Counted from the first letter of the stretch, positions 1 to 8,838 are shown. The stretch is DNA of 13,897 nt from CAIVSN01 sp043778375 (GCA_043778375.1 JAYWGH010000068.1:1-13897); one strand, 5' to 3'. Notes: generated by a model from the sequence alone, not told the origin. A program made the numbers and translations.

Positions 1-1
1 A

Positions 2-268
2 CTTTGTATCCCAGAAATTGAGCTACTCCATACTTTGCCACCTATTCGATCTGGGGCACTCGTGACGCATACGGAGGATATTGGAGTACCACTTTCGGGC
101 ATACAGCGCTCAAGTGAATATGATCTCTGGGTGGGTCCTGAGGGTGGGTGGAGTGATGGTGAGATCTCACTTTTTAAGTCGGGAGGTGCGCAGTTTGTGC
201 ACTTTGGACCTCGAGTTTTGCGCACAGAGACGGCGGGGGTAGTTGGGGGGTTTTGGCTCCGTAACTAA
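2..268 (+). CDS. rsmE: 16S rRNA (uracil-1498-N3)-methyltransferase RsmE, C-terminal part
   Basis: Only the last 88 codons are present; the frame is open from the left edge and closes on TAA. RsmE methylates N3 of U1498 in 16S rRNA using S-adenosylmethionine. The fragment carries the diagnostic SPOUT-knot motifs that form the SAM pocket: LWVGPEGGWSDGEI, then FGPRVLRTETA near the C-terminus. Both match the family signatures (IGPEGGWS.EE and LG.rILR.ETA). The protein ends shortly after the ETA motif, as full-length RsmE does, so the 3' end is natural. No TGA codon occurs in this fragment. It faces the pilin gene convergently with a 25-nt gap. Family assignment is secure; the N-terminal PUA-like domain lies outside the window. 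Confidence 0.93.
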   Translation, partial: LCIPEIELLHTLPPIRSGALVTHTEDIGVPLSGIQRSSEYDLWVGPEGGWSDGEISLFKSGGAQFVHFGPRVLRTETAGVVGGFWLRN

Positions 269-269
269 G

Positions 270-285
270 ATTCAGATATTTGAAT
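270..285. terminator. Possible bidirectional terminator hairpin between rsmE and pilin gene
   Basis: A 16-nt near-palindrome (ATTCAGATATTTGAAT, one G-T wobble) lies between the convergent stop codons of rsmE and the pilin gene, with a TTTT four bases downstream on the + side. The stem is weak and AT-rich, so the call rests mostly on its position. Confidence 0.25.
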
Positions 286-293
286 GCTTGATT

Positions 294-1547
294 TTAGGGT
301 GAGTAAAGATTCCCATTATTTGTAACATTCATAAAGGTGTTACTACTTCCTGGTACTATAGCGTAATTCTGGTAACCATTGCCGTAGCTTATTGTACGTG
401 CAGACAGTTCAAAATCAGCATTTTTAAAAGTGCTGTTACTTCCTGCACAGAGACCTACAGGAAGTCAGAATCCATCTTGAGGTCCGTATTTAAAACTGAT
501 TCCATCAATGATGCTATTGTTGCCAGTAGTTACAAAATTGTATCAACATACAGGACTTGCTGATCAGTTTCAAGTAACTGTATAATTTGTAGGATGCCCG
601 CTCCAAATACGAGCTTTCTGACCCGAACTTGAGCTCACTACAGCACTACAAGATGGAATCGATATGTTTGTCCAAATCGCTATTGGATAATCATCTGGAG
701 CTAACTGATATATAGTATTAGGTACCATGTTAACCGGAAAATAGTTCGTATAGTTTGAGGTATTCACCTCTATCACACTTATAGCATTTGGATCACATCC
801 GTTACTCGTCCATCCTGTAGTATAGGTACTCCCACTCCCAAATAACTGTTCCTGCAAACTCATTACGACTGCTCCATTAGTCACAAGTGGACTTGAGAGC
901 GCCGCGAGCATACCAGGAGTAACAACTATATTTGCTCCCGCTGCCAAGGGACTCCCCACAACAGTAGCTCCTGAAGCTGCTAGACTCGCAAGCGTAATAG
1001 TTCCACTCATTGTCTCATTGAGAGGGATCATACTCGCTGTATCGAGTGCTACTCCAAGTTTTGTACCGATGGTTACCGGAATAAGATCTTTATTGTCTGT
1101 AGCATACGCACTCTCTCCAAATCCTGCATCTGCGAGCTTCTCTTGATACCCAGCCGCCTCAAAAAATCCAAGGAGCTGAATATGCTTTTTATCAGAGAAC
1201 CGATAATACGTATATGGCTTCCCTGACTGCGGATCTCGTCCTCCGCTCTCAAGATCAATAGTATTTCGCACTCCACTACCTACCACTCCTTGGAGGGCAT
1301 GGAGTTTTCATGAACCATTGTTGATCTGGAGGGCATTGTCCGGAGTAGGATTTTGTCCCGTCTTTGACTGTACGATCTTGAGAGCTGAGTAAATAGTCTT
1401 CATATCCGATACTCTTGCCCCATCCCGAGAGCTCACTGAGTACTGTGAGTACCCAACAAATCCTACAGTCGAGAGGATCACAAGGATCGCTATCACAACG
1501 ATGAGCTCTACGAGTGTGAAGGCAGAGCGGGAAGAGAGTTTAGGCAT
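294..1547 (-). CDS. Type IV pilin / pseudopilin-like protein (prepilin N-terminal motif)
   Basis: A 417-residue protein that closes on TAA when five in-frame TGA codons (starting at 1308, 570, 564, 543 and 465 on the + numbering) are read as Gly. The N-terminus is a class III prepilin signal: a short basic leader, MPKLSSRSA, followed by FTLVELIVVIAILVI with the conserved Glu at +5, so cleavage is expected between Ala9 and Phe10 by a prepilin peptidase. The ATG at 1547 was chosen because an upstream in-frame GTG (1580) would lengthen the leader. The next ~100 residues (SRDGARVSDMKTIYSAL, then GGRDPQSGKPYTYY) resemble the alpha/beta roll of pseudopilins. The C-terminal ~250 residues are Ser/Thr/Asn/Gly-rich with four Cys, two near residues 257 and 309 and two later, possibly disulphide-bonded. 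It is much longer than ordinary major pilins (~150 aa), so it could be a minor or tip pilin or an adhesin. It lies 51 nt downstream of the C39-like gene. Confidence 0.8.
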
Positions 1548-1552
1548 GAAAG

Positions 1553-1558
1553 AGGATA
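1553..1558 (-). promoter_or_regulatory. Possible -10 box immediately before the pilin ATG
   Basis: TATCCT (4/6 to TATAAT) on the minus strand ends 5 nt before the ATG at 1547. No Shine-Dalgarno sequence and no convincing -35 are visible. It is listed because the ligA and C39-like starts show a similar spacing. Confidence 0.22.
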
Positions 1559-1598
1559 AAACTCTTTTATTTAAGCACACCCTCGCTGAGAATCAAAT

Positions 1599-3068
1599 TT
1601 AATTGACTGTTTTCCGCGCGGTTATCATCGCGTCAAAGTACGAGGCCTTACGAGCCGTATCTCCCCAAGGGGCCCAAGTGAGTGCATCTGATCGCCCCTC
1701 GTAGTACGCGACTTTGCTCGCACGACCACGACCATCGATCTCCGCTCCGATGATAATGCCGGTATGCTCGCCGATATATCCCGTGCGCTTCTCACCACTC
1801 GTCGTCTGCCACTCGATCTTTGCAAATCATTCTTTAGGAGTATCCGAGAGAACAAACCAAAAGAGTACTGGCTCTGAGCGGAGGATATTCCAGAGGACAC
1901 GAAGCTCTGAAAACTCAGTGACTGTAGCTGAGTATCCAAGTGGCTCTAGCTTTTTTGATAGTGGTCCTACGACTCACTTTGCGTGGATACCATAGCCAGT
2001 GAGGCTGCCGGGAGAGATGCTCTGCTTGCCCTCGACTTTGCCGACAAACTCTTTATCAGGGTCCCCCCATACTCGTGTTTGTCGTCCATCTTGACTCTGG
2101 TAGGTTGGGAGAGACTCATTTTTTGGGAAAAGTTCAAAAGCTGCCCGCTCAGAGAGAGTTGGGTAGGGGACAAATCCTGGTGTGCGAGCTTTATTGGCGA
2201 GAGCGTTCGCACCCTCAGCGTAAAAGTTATAGAAGTGACTCATACTATTTGCCTCACAGGAGAGACTTGCGAACTGCTTTTCGTGTTTGAGAGTATTACG
2301 CAGATAGGTCCGAGGCTGGTACGCTCCAGGAGTAAATATCATGCGCGCCGAGAGATATGCCCGAGTATACCTACTCTGCATAGAGAGTCCTTCGCTCACG
2401 ATAGATCGCCGCATTGCGCGCATATCACCGGTACTCCACGGCATGTACCCGAGCTCATCGAATATCCCTATGAGCTCACTTTCTGGGATGATTTGTGGGA
2501 GAGCTTCAGCTCCACTTCCGTACTTGAGGAGTCATTTTTCTGCGAGGACGATCTGTCGCATGGTCGCCTGATCGAGCCCACCAGTACTCGTCCCGCGCCC
2601 GCGCTCGATAGCAATGAGTGCCTGAAACACATCAGAGCCTGGATCGATCGGATCTTGAGCGAGTACTTGTGCGCGGAGTTTTTGGGCGTAGGAGTAGCTC
2701 ATATCTGCTCGGAGATCTGTACGACTGAGTACTTCAAATGCTCTTGCCCCTGACCCTGTGATGTCAGGCTTTTTCGCGAGATTCGAGATGATGGCACCGA
2801 GATTTTGTCGATAAAATATCTGGGTACTGCGAGTGAGGCGAGCGTTGATACTCGCTATCTCATCAGGAGTGACACCTGGCCGGCGCATGAGTGCTCGAGT
2901 TTCTGCAAGAATACCTGATATATCCTCATCTGAGAGGGGGAGAGGCGCAGGAGTATTTTTGGTTACGCTTGTCTTGAGAATCGGGAGATTACCTGACGCG
3001 GCTATCCCAACCCCTGTACATATGAGGAGCGCAAAGATTGCGAGGCTGATTTTTGTGATTTTTTGCAT
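1599..3068 (-). CDS. Exported protein with peptidase C39-like (Peptidase_C39_2-type) domain
   Basis: A 489-residue protein, continuous to TAA with three TGA codons (at 2532, 1974, 1827) read as Gly. Residues 1-~26 (MQKITKISLAIFALLICTG...) form a signal peptide or membrane anchor; ATG 3068 is preferred over a GTG at 3116 because it places this signal at the N-terminus. Residues ~40-240 are mostly helical and unrecognised. From ~250 to 460 the order of motifs follows the papain-like C39-like family: Gln265 then Cys271 in KQFASLSCEANSM (oxyanion Gln and nucleophile), WGDPDKEFVG, LTGYGIHA, and a late GEHTGIIIGAEID carrying His435. Family members are cysteine peptidases or peptidase-like domains acting outside the membrane; the substrate here is unknown. 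It lies upstream of, and may be co-transcribed with, the pilin gene, so pilus or surface-protein processing is possible but unproven. It is divergent from ligA. Confidence 0.7.
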
Positions 3069-3074
3069 GAGTGG

Positions 3075-3080
3075 ATTGTA
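3075..3080 (-). promoter_or_regulatory. Putative -10 box (TACAAT) of the C39-like gene
   Basis: TACAAT (5/6 to consensus) on the minus strand ends 6 nt before ATG 3068, so transcription would begin at or within a nucleotide or two of the start codon (leaderless). No -35 match is seen at 16-18 nt spacing and there is no ribosome-binding site. Confidence 0.35.
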
Positions 3081-3145
3081 GTGAAAAATGAGAAAAAGCG
3101 AGGATTTAACTCTCACTTGCTAGGAAGGAGCAGATCCTAAAAATT

Positions 3146-3180
3146 CTCAAAATCGGAGAGGAAATCTCACACATTTTGAG
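3146..3180. promoter_or_regulatory. Nested inverted repeat in the ligA promoter region (operator or RNA hairpin)
   Basis: Perfect 8-bp arms CTCAAAAT (3146-3153) and ATTTTGAG (3173-3180) enclose a second inverted pair, GAGA and TCTC, around GGAAA. The right arm directly abuts the putative ligA -10 box at 3181, so the repeat covers the place where a -35 element would lie. This fits an operator better than a terminator: no gene is read into it from the left and no U-run follows on the + strand. A weaker hairpin, TAGGA...TCCTA, precedes it at 3121-3139. Confidence 0.4.
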
Positions 3181-3186
3181 TATCAT
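3181..3186 (+). promoter_or_regulatory. Putative -10 box (TATCAT) of ligA
   Basis: TATCAT matches TATAAT at 5 of 6 positions and ends 6 nt before the ligA ATG. No good -35 hexamer lies 17 nt upstream and no Shine-Dalgarno sequence precedes the ATG. A leaderless transcript is inferred. Confidence 0.35.
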
Positions 3187-3192
3187 CTCGTC

Positions 3193-5271
3193 ATGCAAAA
3201 TACTGAGCTTCTCACTCTCTCACTCGCGGCCCTCGACTGGAGTACACAGGATATCACTGCCTCTCAGGTGCGAGAGTTGCAGGAGATCATCCGTGCTCAT
3301 AATACTCTCTACTATATCGACTCGGCGCCGATCATCGATGATGGGCAATGGAGTAAGCTATTTCGACTTCTCGTCGAGAGCGAAGAGCGACTTGGTATCC
3401 TCGATCCTCACTCACCCACCAGCCGAGTAGATGTGCTCCTCTCGAGACAATTCACCAAGGCGAGTCATCTCGCAGCGATGATATCACTCGACAATACTTA
3501 CGACGCGCAGGAGGTACTCGAGTTTGGGAAGCGGATATACAACATCACCTGAGAGCGAGACCTCGCGTGTATCCTCGAGCTCAAGTTTGATGGACTTGGA
3601 CTCTCGCTCCTCTATGAGGGGGGACTCCTCAAGCGTGCACTCACGAGAGGGAATGGACTCGAAGGGGAGGATGTGACGATCAATAGTCTCGAGATCCCGA
3701 GTATTCCTCGCCAGATCGGGTACCTCGGGCAGATCGAGATCCGCGGTGAGGTGGTGATGCCACACAGTGCGTTTGCACGAGTAAATGCCGAGCGCGCAAG
3801 TACTGGAGAAAAGCTCTTTGCAAATCCTCGTAATGCCGCATCTGGGAGTCTCAGACAACTCGATCCACTCATCACTCGCTCGCGGGGGCTTGAGTTCTAT
3901 GGGTACAGTGTGCCTGTTTTTGAGGAAGTCTCTGTACGTAGGGAGCTCGGGATAGAGTCGTACTCGCAGGGGATTGCAAAGCTTGCGGAGTGGGGATTTC
4001 TCGTGTCGCCTTTTTATGAACAGTTCGCGACGATAGAGTCTCTTTCGGAGAGAGTGAGCGAACTTGCGAGCGCCCGACCGAGGTACGGGTTTGATATAGA
4101 TGGGCTCGTGATCAAACTCGAGGATTATAGCCTCTGGAGTGAGCTCGGGACGACGGCGCATCATCCGAGATGTGCGATAGCCTACAAGTTCCCACAGGAG
4201 GCGGTGATGACACGAGTCGAATATATCGAGCACTCTGTAGGGCGTACTGGAGCGGTGACTCCAGTCGCGCACATGGAAGCAGTAAACATAGGGGGAGTAG
4301 TCGTCAGACGAGCAACTCTGCACAATTATGAGGAGCTCGAGCGCAAAGATATCCGTATAGGAGATCGAGTGTATATCGAGCGAGCAGGGGAGGTGATCCC
4401 TGAGATCGTCTCGTTGGTGACCAGTGTACGAGATGGGAGTGAGGCCCCTGTTATGAGGCCAACACACTGCCCGAGTTGTGGTACTCCACTCACTCAAGAT
4501 GAGGGGAAAGTCGCACTCTACTGTCCAGCGCGCTCGACCTGTCCAGCACAGACAAGCGGTGGGCTCAAGGCATTTGTAAGCAAGCATGCAGCAAATATCG
4601 ACGGCATGGGGGAAAAGATCGTGGATGGACTCCTCGCGCTCGGATATCTCTCGGACTTTGTCTCGATCTATCATCTCTCAGGGTATCGATCCCAGATACT
4701 CGAGCTTGAGGGGTTTGAAGAGCTTCGCACTGACAATCTCCTGCGAGCCATCGAGGCGTCTCGAGGGATGTCACTCGATCGGATGCTTCTCGGGCTCTGT
4801 ATCCCAGAAGTCGGGCGCAAAACGGCGCGAATTCTCTCGGATCTCGTGAGCGGGCAGGTGACTAAACAGTGAGTGGAACTACCTGTAGTACTCAAGAGTC
4901 TTACCTATGAAAGCCTTATAGAAGTGCGAGATATCGGACCAGTAGTAGCGCAGGCAATACTGGATTTTATCGCGGATCACCGTGATCTCATCGAGAGACT
5001 CATATACGAAGTGCAACCCACTCTCACTATGGGAGGTGCTCAGGGAATCCTCGGGGGGAAGTCATTTTGTGTGACTGGATCGTTTGAGGGAGTTTCACGC
5101 GATGATATTCACGCAGTTATCGAGGCTGCAGGTGGGCTAGTGCGTACCGGAGTCACCGCAAAACTCGACTACCTCGTGGTAGGATCGGACGCAGGATCCA
5201 AGCTCGCAAAAGCGACAGAACTCGGGGTATCTGTTGTCTCGTGGGAGGAGGTGCGGGGGATGGTAGAATAA
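3193..5271 (+). CDS. ligA: NAD-dependent DNA ligase LigA
   Basis: A 692-residue protein, close to the family's usual ~670, ending on TAA. LigA seals nicks in double-stranded DNA during replication and repair, forming an enzyme-AMP intermediate from NAD+. Domains in order: Ia-type N-terminus with the H-x3-YY-like element (RAHNTLYYIDSAPIIDDGQW, ~36-55); adenylation domain with the KxDG motif LELKFDGLGLSLL (catalytic Lys131), then GEVVMP and the LFANPRNAASGSLRQLD block; OB fold; a four-Cys zinc finger (Cys426, 429, 444, 450) ending in CPAQ; helix-hairpin-helix repeats (GLCIPEVGRKTARIL and IEVRDIGPVVAQAI); and a C-terminal BRCT domain (~621-692). Two TGA codons (3550 and 4870) lie inside the gene. 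The first is only 10 codons before the catalytic Lys, so the gene can work only if UGA is sense. The isochorismatase-like gene starts 19 nt downstream. Confidence 0.97.
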
Positions 5272-5290
5272 TTCAACCACAAGTAAATAT

Positions 5291-5854
5291 ATGCTGGAAT
5301 ACTGAAAAAACTCCCTCATAATTGTAGACATGCAACAGGGTTTTGTGCCGAGGAAGGCACTCGCTTTTTATTACATGTATAGAAGAAAGAAATTGATAGA
5401 AAATATCTTAAAAAGAGTAGAGGATATAAAAAATACTTGAGGGAATATTGTTTTAGTTTGTTATCCTCCATCTGGTGAAAATATTCCTGAGATTCAAGAG
5501 AGTACTCATTGATATATGAGAGTTGTTCAGTTATACAAGCGGACAGACGGCTTACTGGACGACTTATGAGTATATCGAGAAAACAATAGCCAAGTTATGG
5601 TGTGAGTGCTTCAATGAAAAAATATTACCTGTGTTTGAGTAAATACTACAGCTTGTGTTGCGAGAACGCTCGTAGGTTTGCTAGTCTTAAAAGATGAGAT
5701 AGGATCAGATTGTAACCTCAGAGTGCCACTGGATTCGACACTAAATATACTTCAGAGATTTACTTTTTGAATTATGCAGAGGCAGAATAGCCCAGACTAT
5801 AGAGAGAGGTATGAGCCATTTTCTGATCCTCAGTCTCCAGTAATTGTGGAATAG
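5291..5854 (+). CDS. Isochorismatase-like cysteine hydrolase
   Basis: A 187-residue protein visible only with TGA as Gly: eight TGA codons occur before the TAG stop and supply most of its glycines. The N-terminus MLEYGKNSLIIVDMQQGF is the family's opening strand, with the catalytic Asp13 in IVDMQ. Lys83 in VVQLYKRTDGLLDDL and Cys122 in VGVNTTACVARTLVGLL complete the Asp-Lys-Cys triad with normal spacing; the Gly before VNTTACV, itself a TGA codon, is conserved in the family. Members hydrolyse isochorismate, nicotinamide, N-carbamoyl compounds and others, so the substrate cannot be named. Because ligA consumes NAD+ and releases NMN, a nicotinamidase-like role is tempting, but I see no metal-site residues that would prove it. 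It starts 19 nt after ligA and is probably co-transcribed. The start choice puts the beta-strand/Asp motif at the expected distance from the N-terminus; no Shine-Dalgarno is seen. Confidence 0.85.
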
Positions 5855-5885
5855 TAGAGTATTTGTGAGTATAGTTTACCTCATG

Positions 5886-7154
5886 CTAAAACGCCATCCT
5901 TTTTGCGTATGATATGATCATATGATTGGCTCCTATTTTAGGCTGAAGTTTTTCTATTATGAGCTTGAAAGTGGGTTGTAGGAGTAGTTTGCCTCCACGG
6001 AAAGCGAGAGTAAATATCTTTGTACAGAGTATAGTGAGTATGATGAGTTTTGCTCACTCCGAGAGTCACTCTGTAAGTTGCTCTCATTTACGAAGTATTT
6101 TTCAGTTACTATCTATCCCATTTATCACTCCGACGAATTCTTCTGCATTTACGAGCATCATCATTACTCGTAGGCATACTTTTGCAACATCAGCATCTGT
6201 ACGAGCACCCTCAAACATTTTCATTGTATAATCTACTGTGATTGCTGGAGGAGCTATTTCGGTAAATATATCACTTTGAGTCGGGAGAAATTCATCCTTT
6301 TTACTGTTCGCGATATTTCGAATATTCCCAATCTCTTGCTCAACTCACTGAAATTTACTTACACTTTCTTTATAGCGTAAGATAAGATCTACGACATCTA
6401 CCCCGTCTCTTGTATCAGTAAAGCCTTTTCTACGAGAATTTTGAGTTATATTCCCATTTTTTACCATTTCCTTGAGCCATGAGCTTTCTGGAGGACTCAG
6501 TGTATCTATGAGATGAAGTGCTCCATCTCGAAAGAGATTACGATCTGTTTTGATACTTCAGGGTTTACTCTCTTGTCTCCCGAGAATCCAGTCTTGGATG
6601 AGTTTTGGAGTAGGAATATTCCCGGGCTCATCTATGTCAGAGAGTTCTCTATTGAGAGTACTCCAGTTGGCTTTGTCATACTCGAGTGCACGAGGCTGAT
6701 AAGCGCGATCAAGGAGTCAGAGCTGACGAGTGAGTGTAGACGTAAGTCCTCGTGAAAATAGATCCATTATTACTACTTGATCTACTGAAGACTTTGCCTT
6801 TGTTGCTTTCTCCTGCATTTCAGTATTCCACCGAAGCTCTTCGAGATTTCCACGGCGAAACTTGTATGAATCGAACTGAAGGGTATCTAAGAGGCTGAAT
6901 CTCTCAAGGAAGTCATAAATATGTTTTTGGATAACTTTTTGTAGATTTGGATCTTTTTGTAGATTTAAATTTTTATTTAGCTTTGCTATCTCAGTATCGA
7001 GTAAGTCTTTTGCCATTATAGTATCAAATGGAAGTCACTTTGCCCTGAGATTTCCTTCAAGTATACCACAAAGTCTCGCCGACTCGTGATAGAGGGGAGA
7101 GGCTTTATTTGTAAGCTCTAAGGGTACATGAGAAGGGTTTTCAGAAGCTCCCAT
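5886..7154 (-). CDS. Unrecognised 422-aa protein, downstream member of a two-gene unit
   Basis: Open from ATG 7154 to TAG with eight TGA codons read as Gly (7035, 6717, 6558, 6345, 6102, 6084, 6066, 6054). I do not recognise the family. The N-terminal ~140 residues are charged and helical (IMAKDLLDTEIAKLNKNLNL, then VIQKHIYDFLERFSLLDTLQ). The middle is hydrophilic. Near residues 290-360 come FEGARTDADVAKVCLRVMMM and VNAEEFVGVINGIDSNGKIL. A hydrophobic stretch, EGAKLIILTILCTKIFTLAF (~366-385), could be a membrane or amphipathic helix close to the basic C-terminus. No signal peptide or Cys cluster is seen. It starts 16 nt after the stop of the 555-aa gene on the same strand, so the two are very likely one transcript. 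Its DNA is AT-richer than ligA or the efflux genes. It is convergent with the isochorismatase-like gene, 31 nt apart. No Shine-Dalgarno precedes the start. Confidence 0.8.
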
Positions 7155-7170
7155 ATAAATATATATTTTT

Positions 7171-8838
7171 TTAAACGTTAGTACGCTCTAGTGTTCCACT
7201 AGCTGTTGTACAGTACCTAAGACCCGAAATAGTAATGATTGTACCAACTGGATATATCACTTTCTTTGCAGGAGATAGTCCATTCCACCAGTCTAATGCC
7301 TTTGCTTTTGAAGAAAAGCTTGGAACAGTAGCTTTCGTTGCTGTTTCGCTAATACTCTTCGCTGCTAATTCACTAGTGAGTTTAGCCTCTAAATCCTTTA
7401 CTGGAAGGTTATTGGCCTTATTATAAGCAATATCTTTCTCGATATCAGCTATAAGCGGATCTTTTTTTCGATCGTTATAAGCCTCTGTCCGTTTAGCTTT
7501 TTCAGCGACTGTGTCTTGATTTAGATTCTCTCGTCATGATTTTACTCGTTGTTCGAGCTTGATGATTTTAGAGATCTCTGGATTCTGATCAATTTTATCA
7601 AATGGTGGATATTTTTTTGATTTAGACAAAATCATATCTCTGCCATTATCATCTACACTCTTTGTAAACGCCCTGTTATTTATAATCTGATCTCCACGTA
7701 TAGCTTCAGTTTTAAATACATTTAATCATAGATTTTTAATACCTGCTATTTCCTCATTTACTTTTCTTGCTGCTAACTTCTCAGCTATTTCCTTCTCAGC
7801 TATCTCTCGTGCCTCCTTTCAAGAAATTTTACCAACTAGATTTCAGATTTGCTTACGTCCTAAGTAGGTAGCACCTACTAATACAGCGGCACCTAGTCCT
7901 AGTTTAGCCCCAGTACTCATACCCTCCTCTTTCTGCTTCGCTTCTCCTGGCTTCGCTACCGCTGGTGCTCCCGCTGCACTCGCTCCTACCTCTGGCTTCG
8001 CTACCACTGGTGCTCCCGCTGCACTCGCTCCTGCCTCTGGCTTCGCCTTGTATACATTTAGTGCTGCTATTGATCCCCTTCCAAATGCACCATCCACATC
8101 CTTACCCGTAAGCCCAATATGTATTTGAAGAGCTTTGATAGCTGTGATAGTCTCTTTCTCTGTATTTTCTTTACTGAATACTCAGAGAATCAATTCCTGA
8201 GTATTCTCATCGAAATGGTCCTCATCAATATCTACTAGACTATCTTTAGAATACTTTATCTTCTGTGTATCGATCATTCCTATTTTTTTGTTCTCTACTT
8301 TTCCCGCTACTGTAGAGGCTTGCTTATTTTGAGCTCCATCTGTTTTAGATTTAGCTGCAGGAGCACCGGGATTAGCAGCTGCTACTACTGGAGGAGTATT
8401 AACTACAGATTTTGTAGGGGCCGCAGCCTCAGTAGTCTTTTCTGCTACTGCGAGAATGGCAGGTGAACCGCTAGTAGTTGACGCCCTAACCTCTCAAAAC
8501 AACTTTGCGAGCTTCACTTTTGATTCTGCGAGTGTTTTTGTATAGACTTCACTTTTCGATATTGTTATACTCTCTTTTTGCGCAGCAAGCCTTTCAATAG
8601 CTGCGAGACGGTCAATCCACTCTTTTCCGGCAGGTTCCTCTAAACCATTTGGGAGCCTAATAGGTGCAAGAAGAGCTGTTCGAGCGATATTCTCTTGGAC
8701 GAAATCTTGAATTTCCTTTATGCTCGTATCACTTATACGATTGAGCTCAACGAGATCAGCATAGGTTATACCCACTTCTTTATTGAGGGCTTTATTAGAG
8801 AAATCTGCAAGTATTTGGCTAGAGAAATTACGTGACAT
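7171..8838 (-). CDS. Unrecognised 555-aa protein with peptidoglycan-binding-like motif, Ala/Pro/Lys linker and membrane segment
   Basis: Open from ATG 8838 to TAA with six TGA codons as Gly (8494, 8182, 7843, 7819, 7726, 7534). Residues 1-115 are helical and charged (starting MSRNFSSQILADFSNKALNK) with no signal peptide. An Ala/Pro/Thr/Lys-rich stretch (~116-180) follows. Residues ~225-262 read ITAIKALQIHIGLTGKDVDG then AFGRGSIAALNVY, resembling the helical PG_binding_1 repeat (lQ..LG...vDG.FG..t..Al). Next come 2.2 copies of a 15-residue repeat, AKPEVGASAAGAPAV, and a short glycine-rich hydrophobic segment, GAKLGLGAAVLVGATYLG (~310-327), followed by a basic residue pair. The C-terminal ~225 residues are Lys/Glu-rich and partly coiled-coil-like (EKEIAEKLAARKVNEEIAGI), ending near a hydrophobic patch. 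The TM segment is short, so membrane insertion is uncertain. The gene has a good promoter candidate, lies downstream of mraY, and forms a unit with the 422-aa gene. Function is unknown; a wall-linked structural role is a guess. Confidence 0.82.
7949..8047 (-). repeat. 45-bp tandem repeat, 2.2 copies, inside the 555-aa gene
   Basis: Two 45-bp units (7949-7993 and 7994-8038) differ at only two positions, and a third partial unit (8039-8047) follows. In frame they encode a 15-residue Ala/Gly/Pro-rich linker module between the peptidoglycan-binding-like motif and the hydrophobic segment. Near-identity at DNA level suggests recent duplication and possible copy-number variation between strains. Confidence 0.9.

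Noticed and set aside
1983..2753. A 256-codon + strand open frame over the C39-like gene
   Set aside because: It overlaps the opposite-strand gene that has a signal peptide and ordered family motifs; the + frame gives no recognisable protein.
3484..4674. A 396-codon open frame on the minus strand opposite ligA
   Set aside because: It is antisense to an unmistakable LigA frame with catalytic and zinc motifs; its translation shows no domain and arises from the skewed CTC/GAG codon use of this genome.
3193..5271. ligA as a pseudogene broken by stop codons
   Set aside because: The interruptions are all TGA, the frame is kept, all functional residues are present, and the same pattern occurs in most other genes here.
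5855..5885. Terminator between the convergent hydrolase and 422-aa genes
   Set aside because: No inverted repeat with a U-run could be found in this 31-nt gap.
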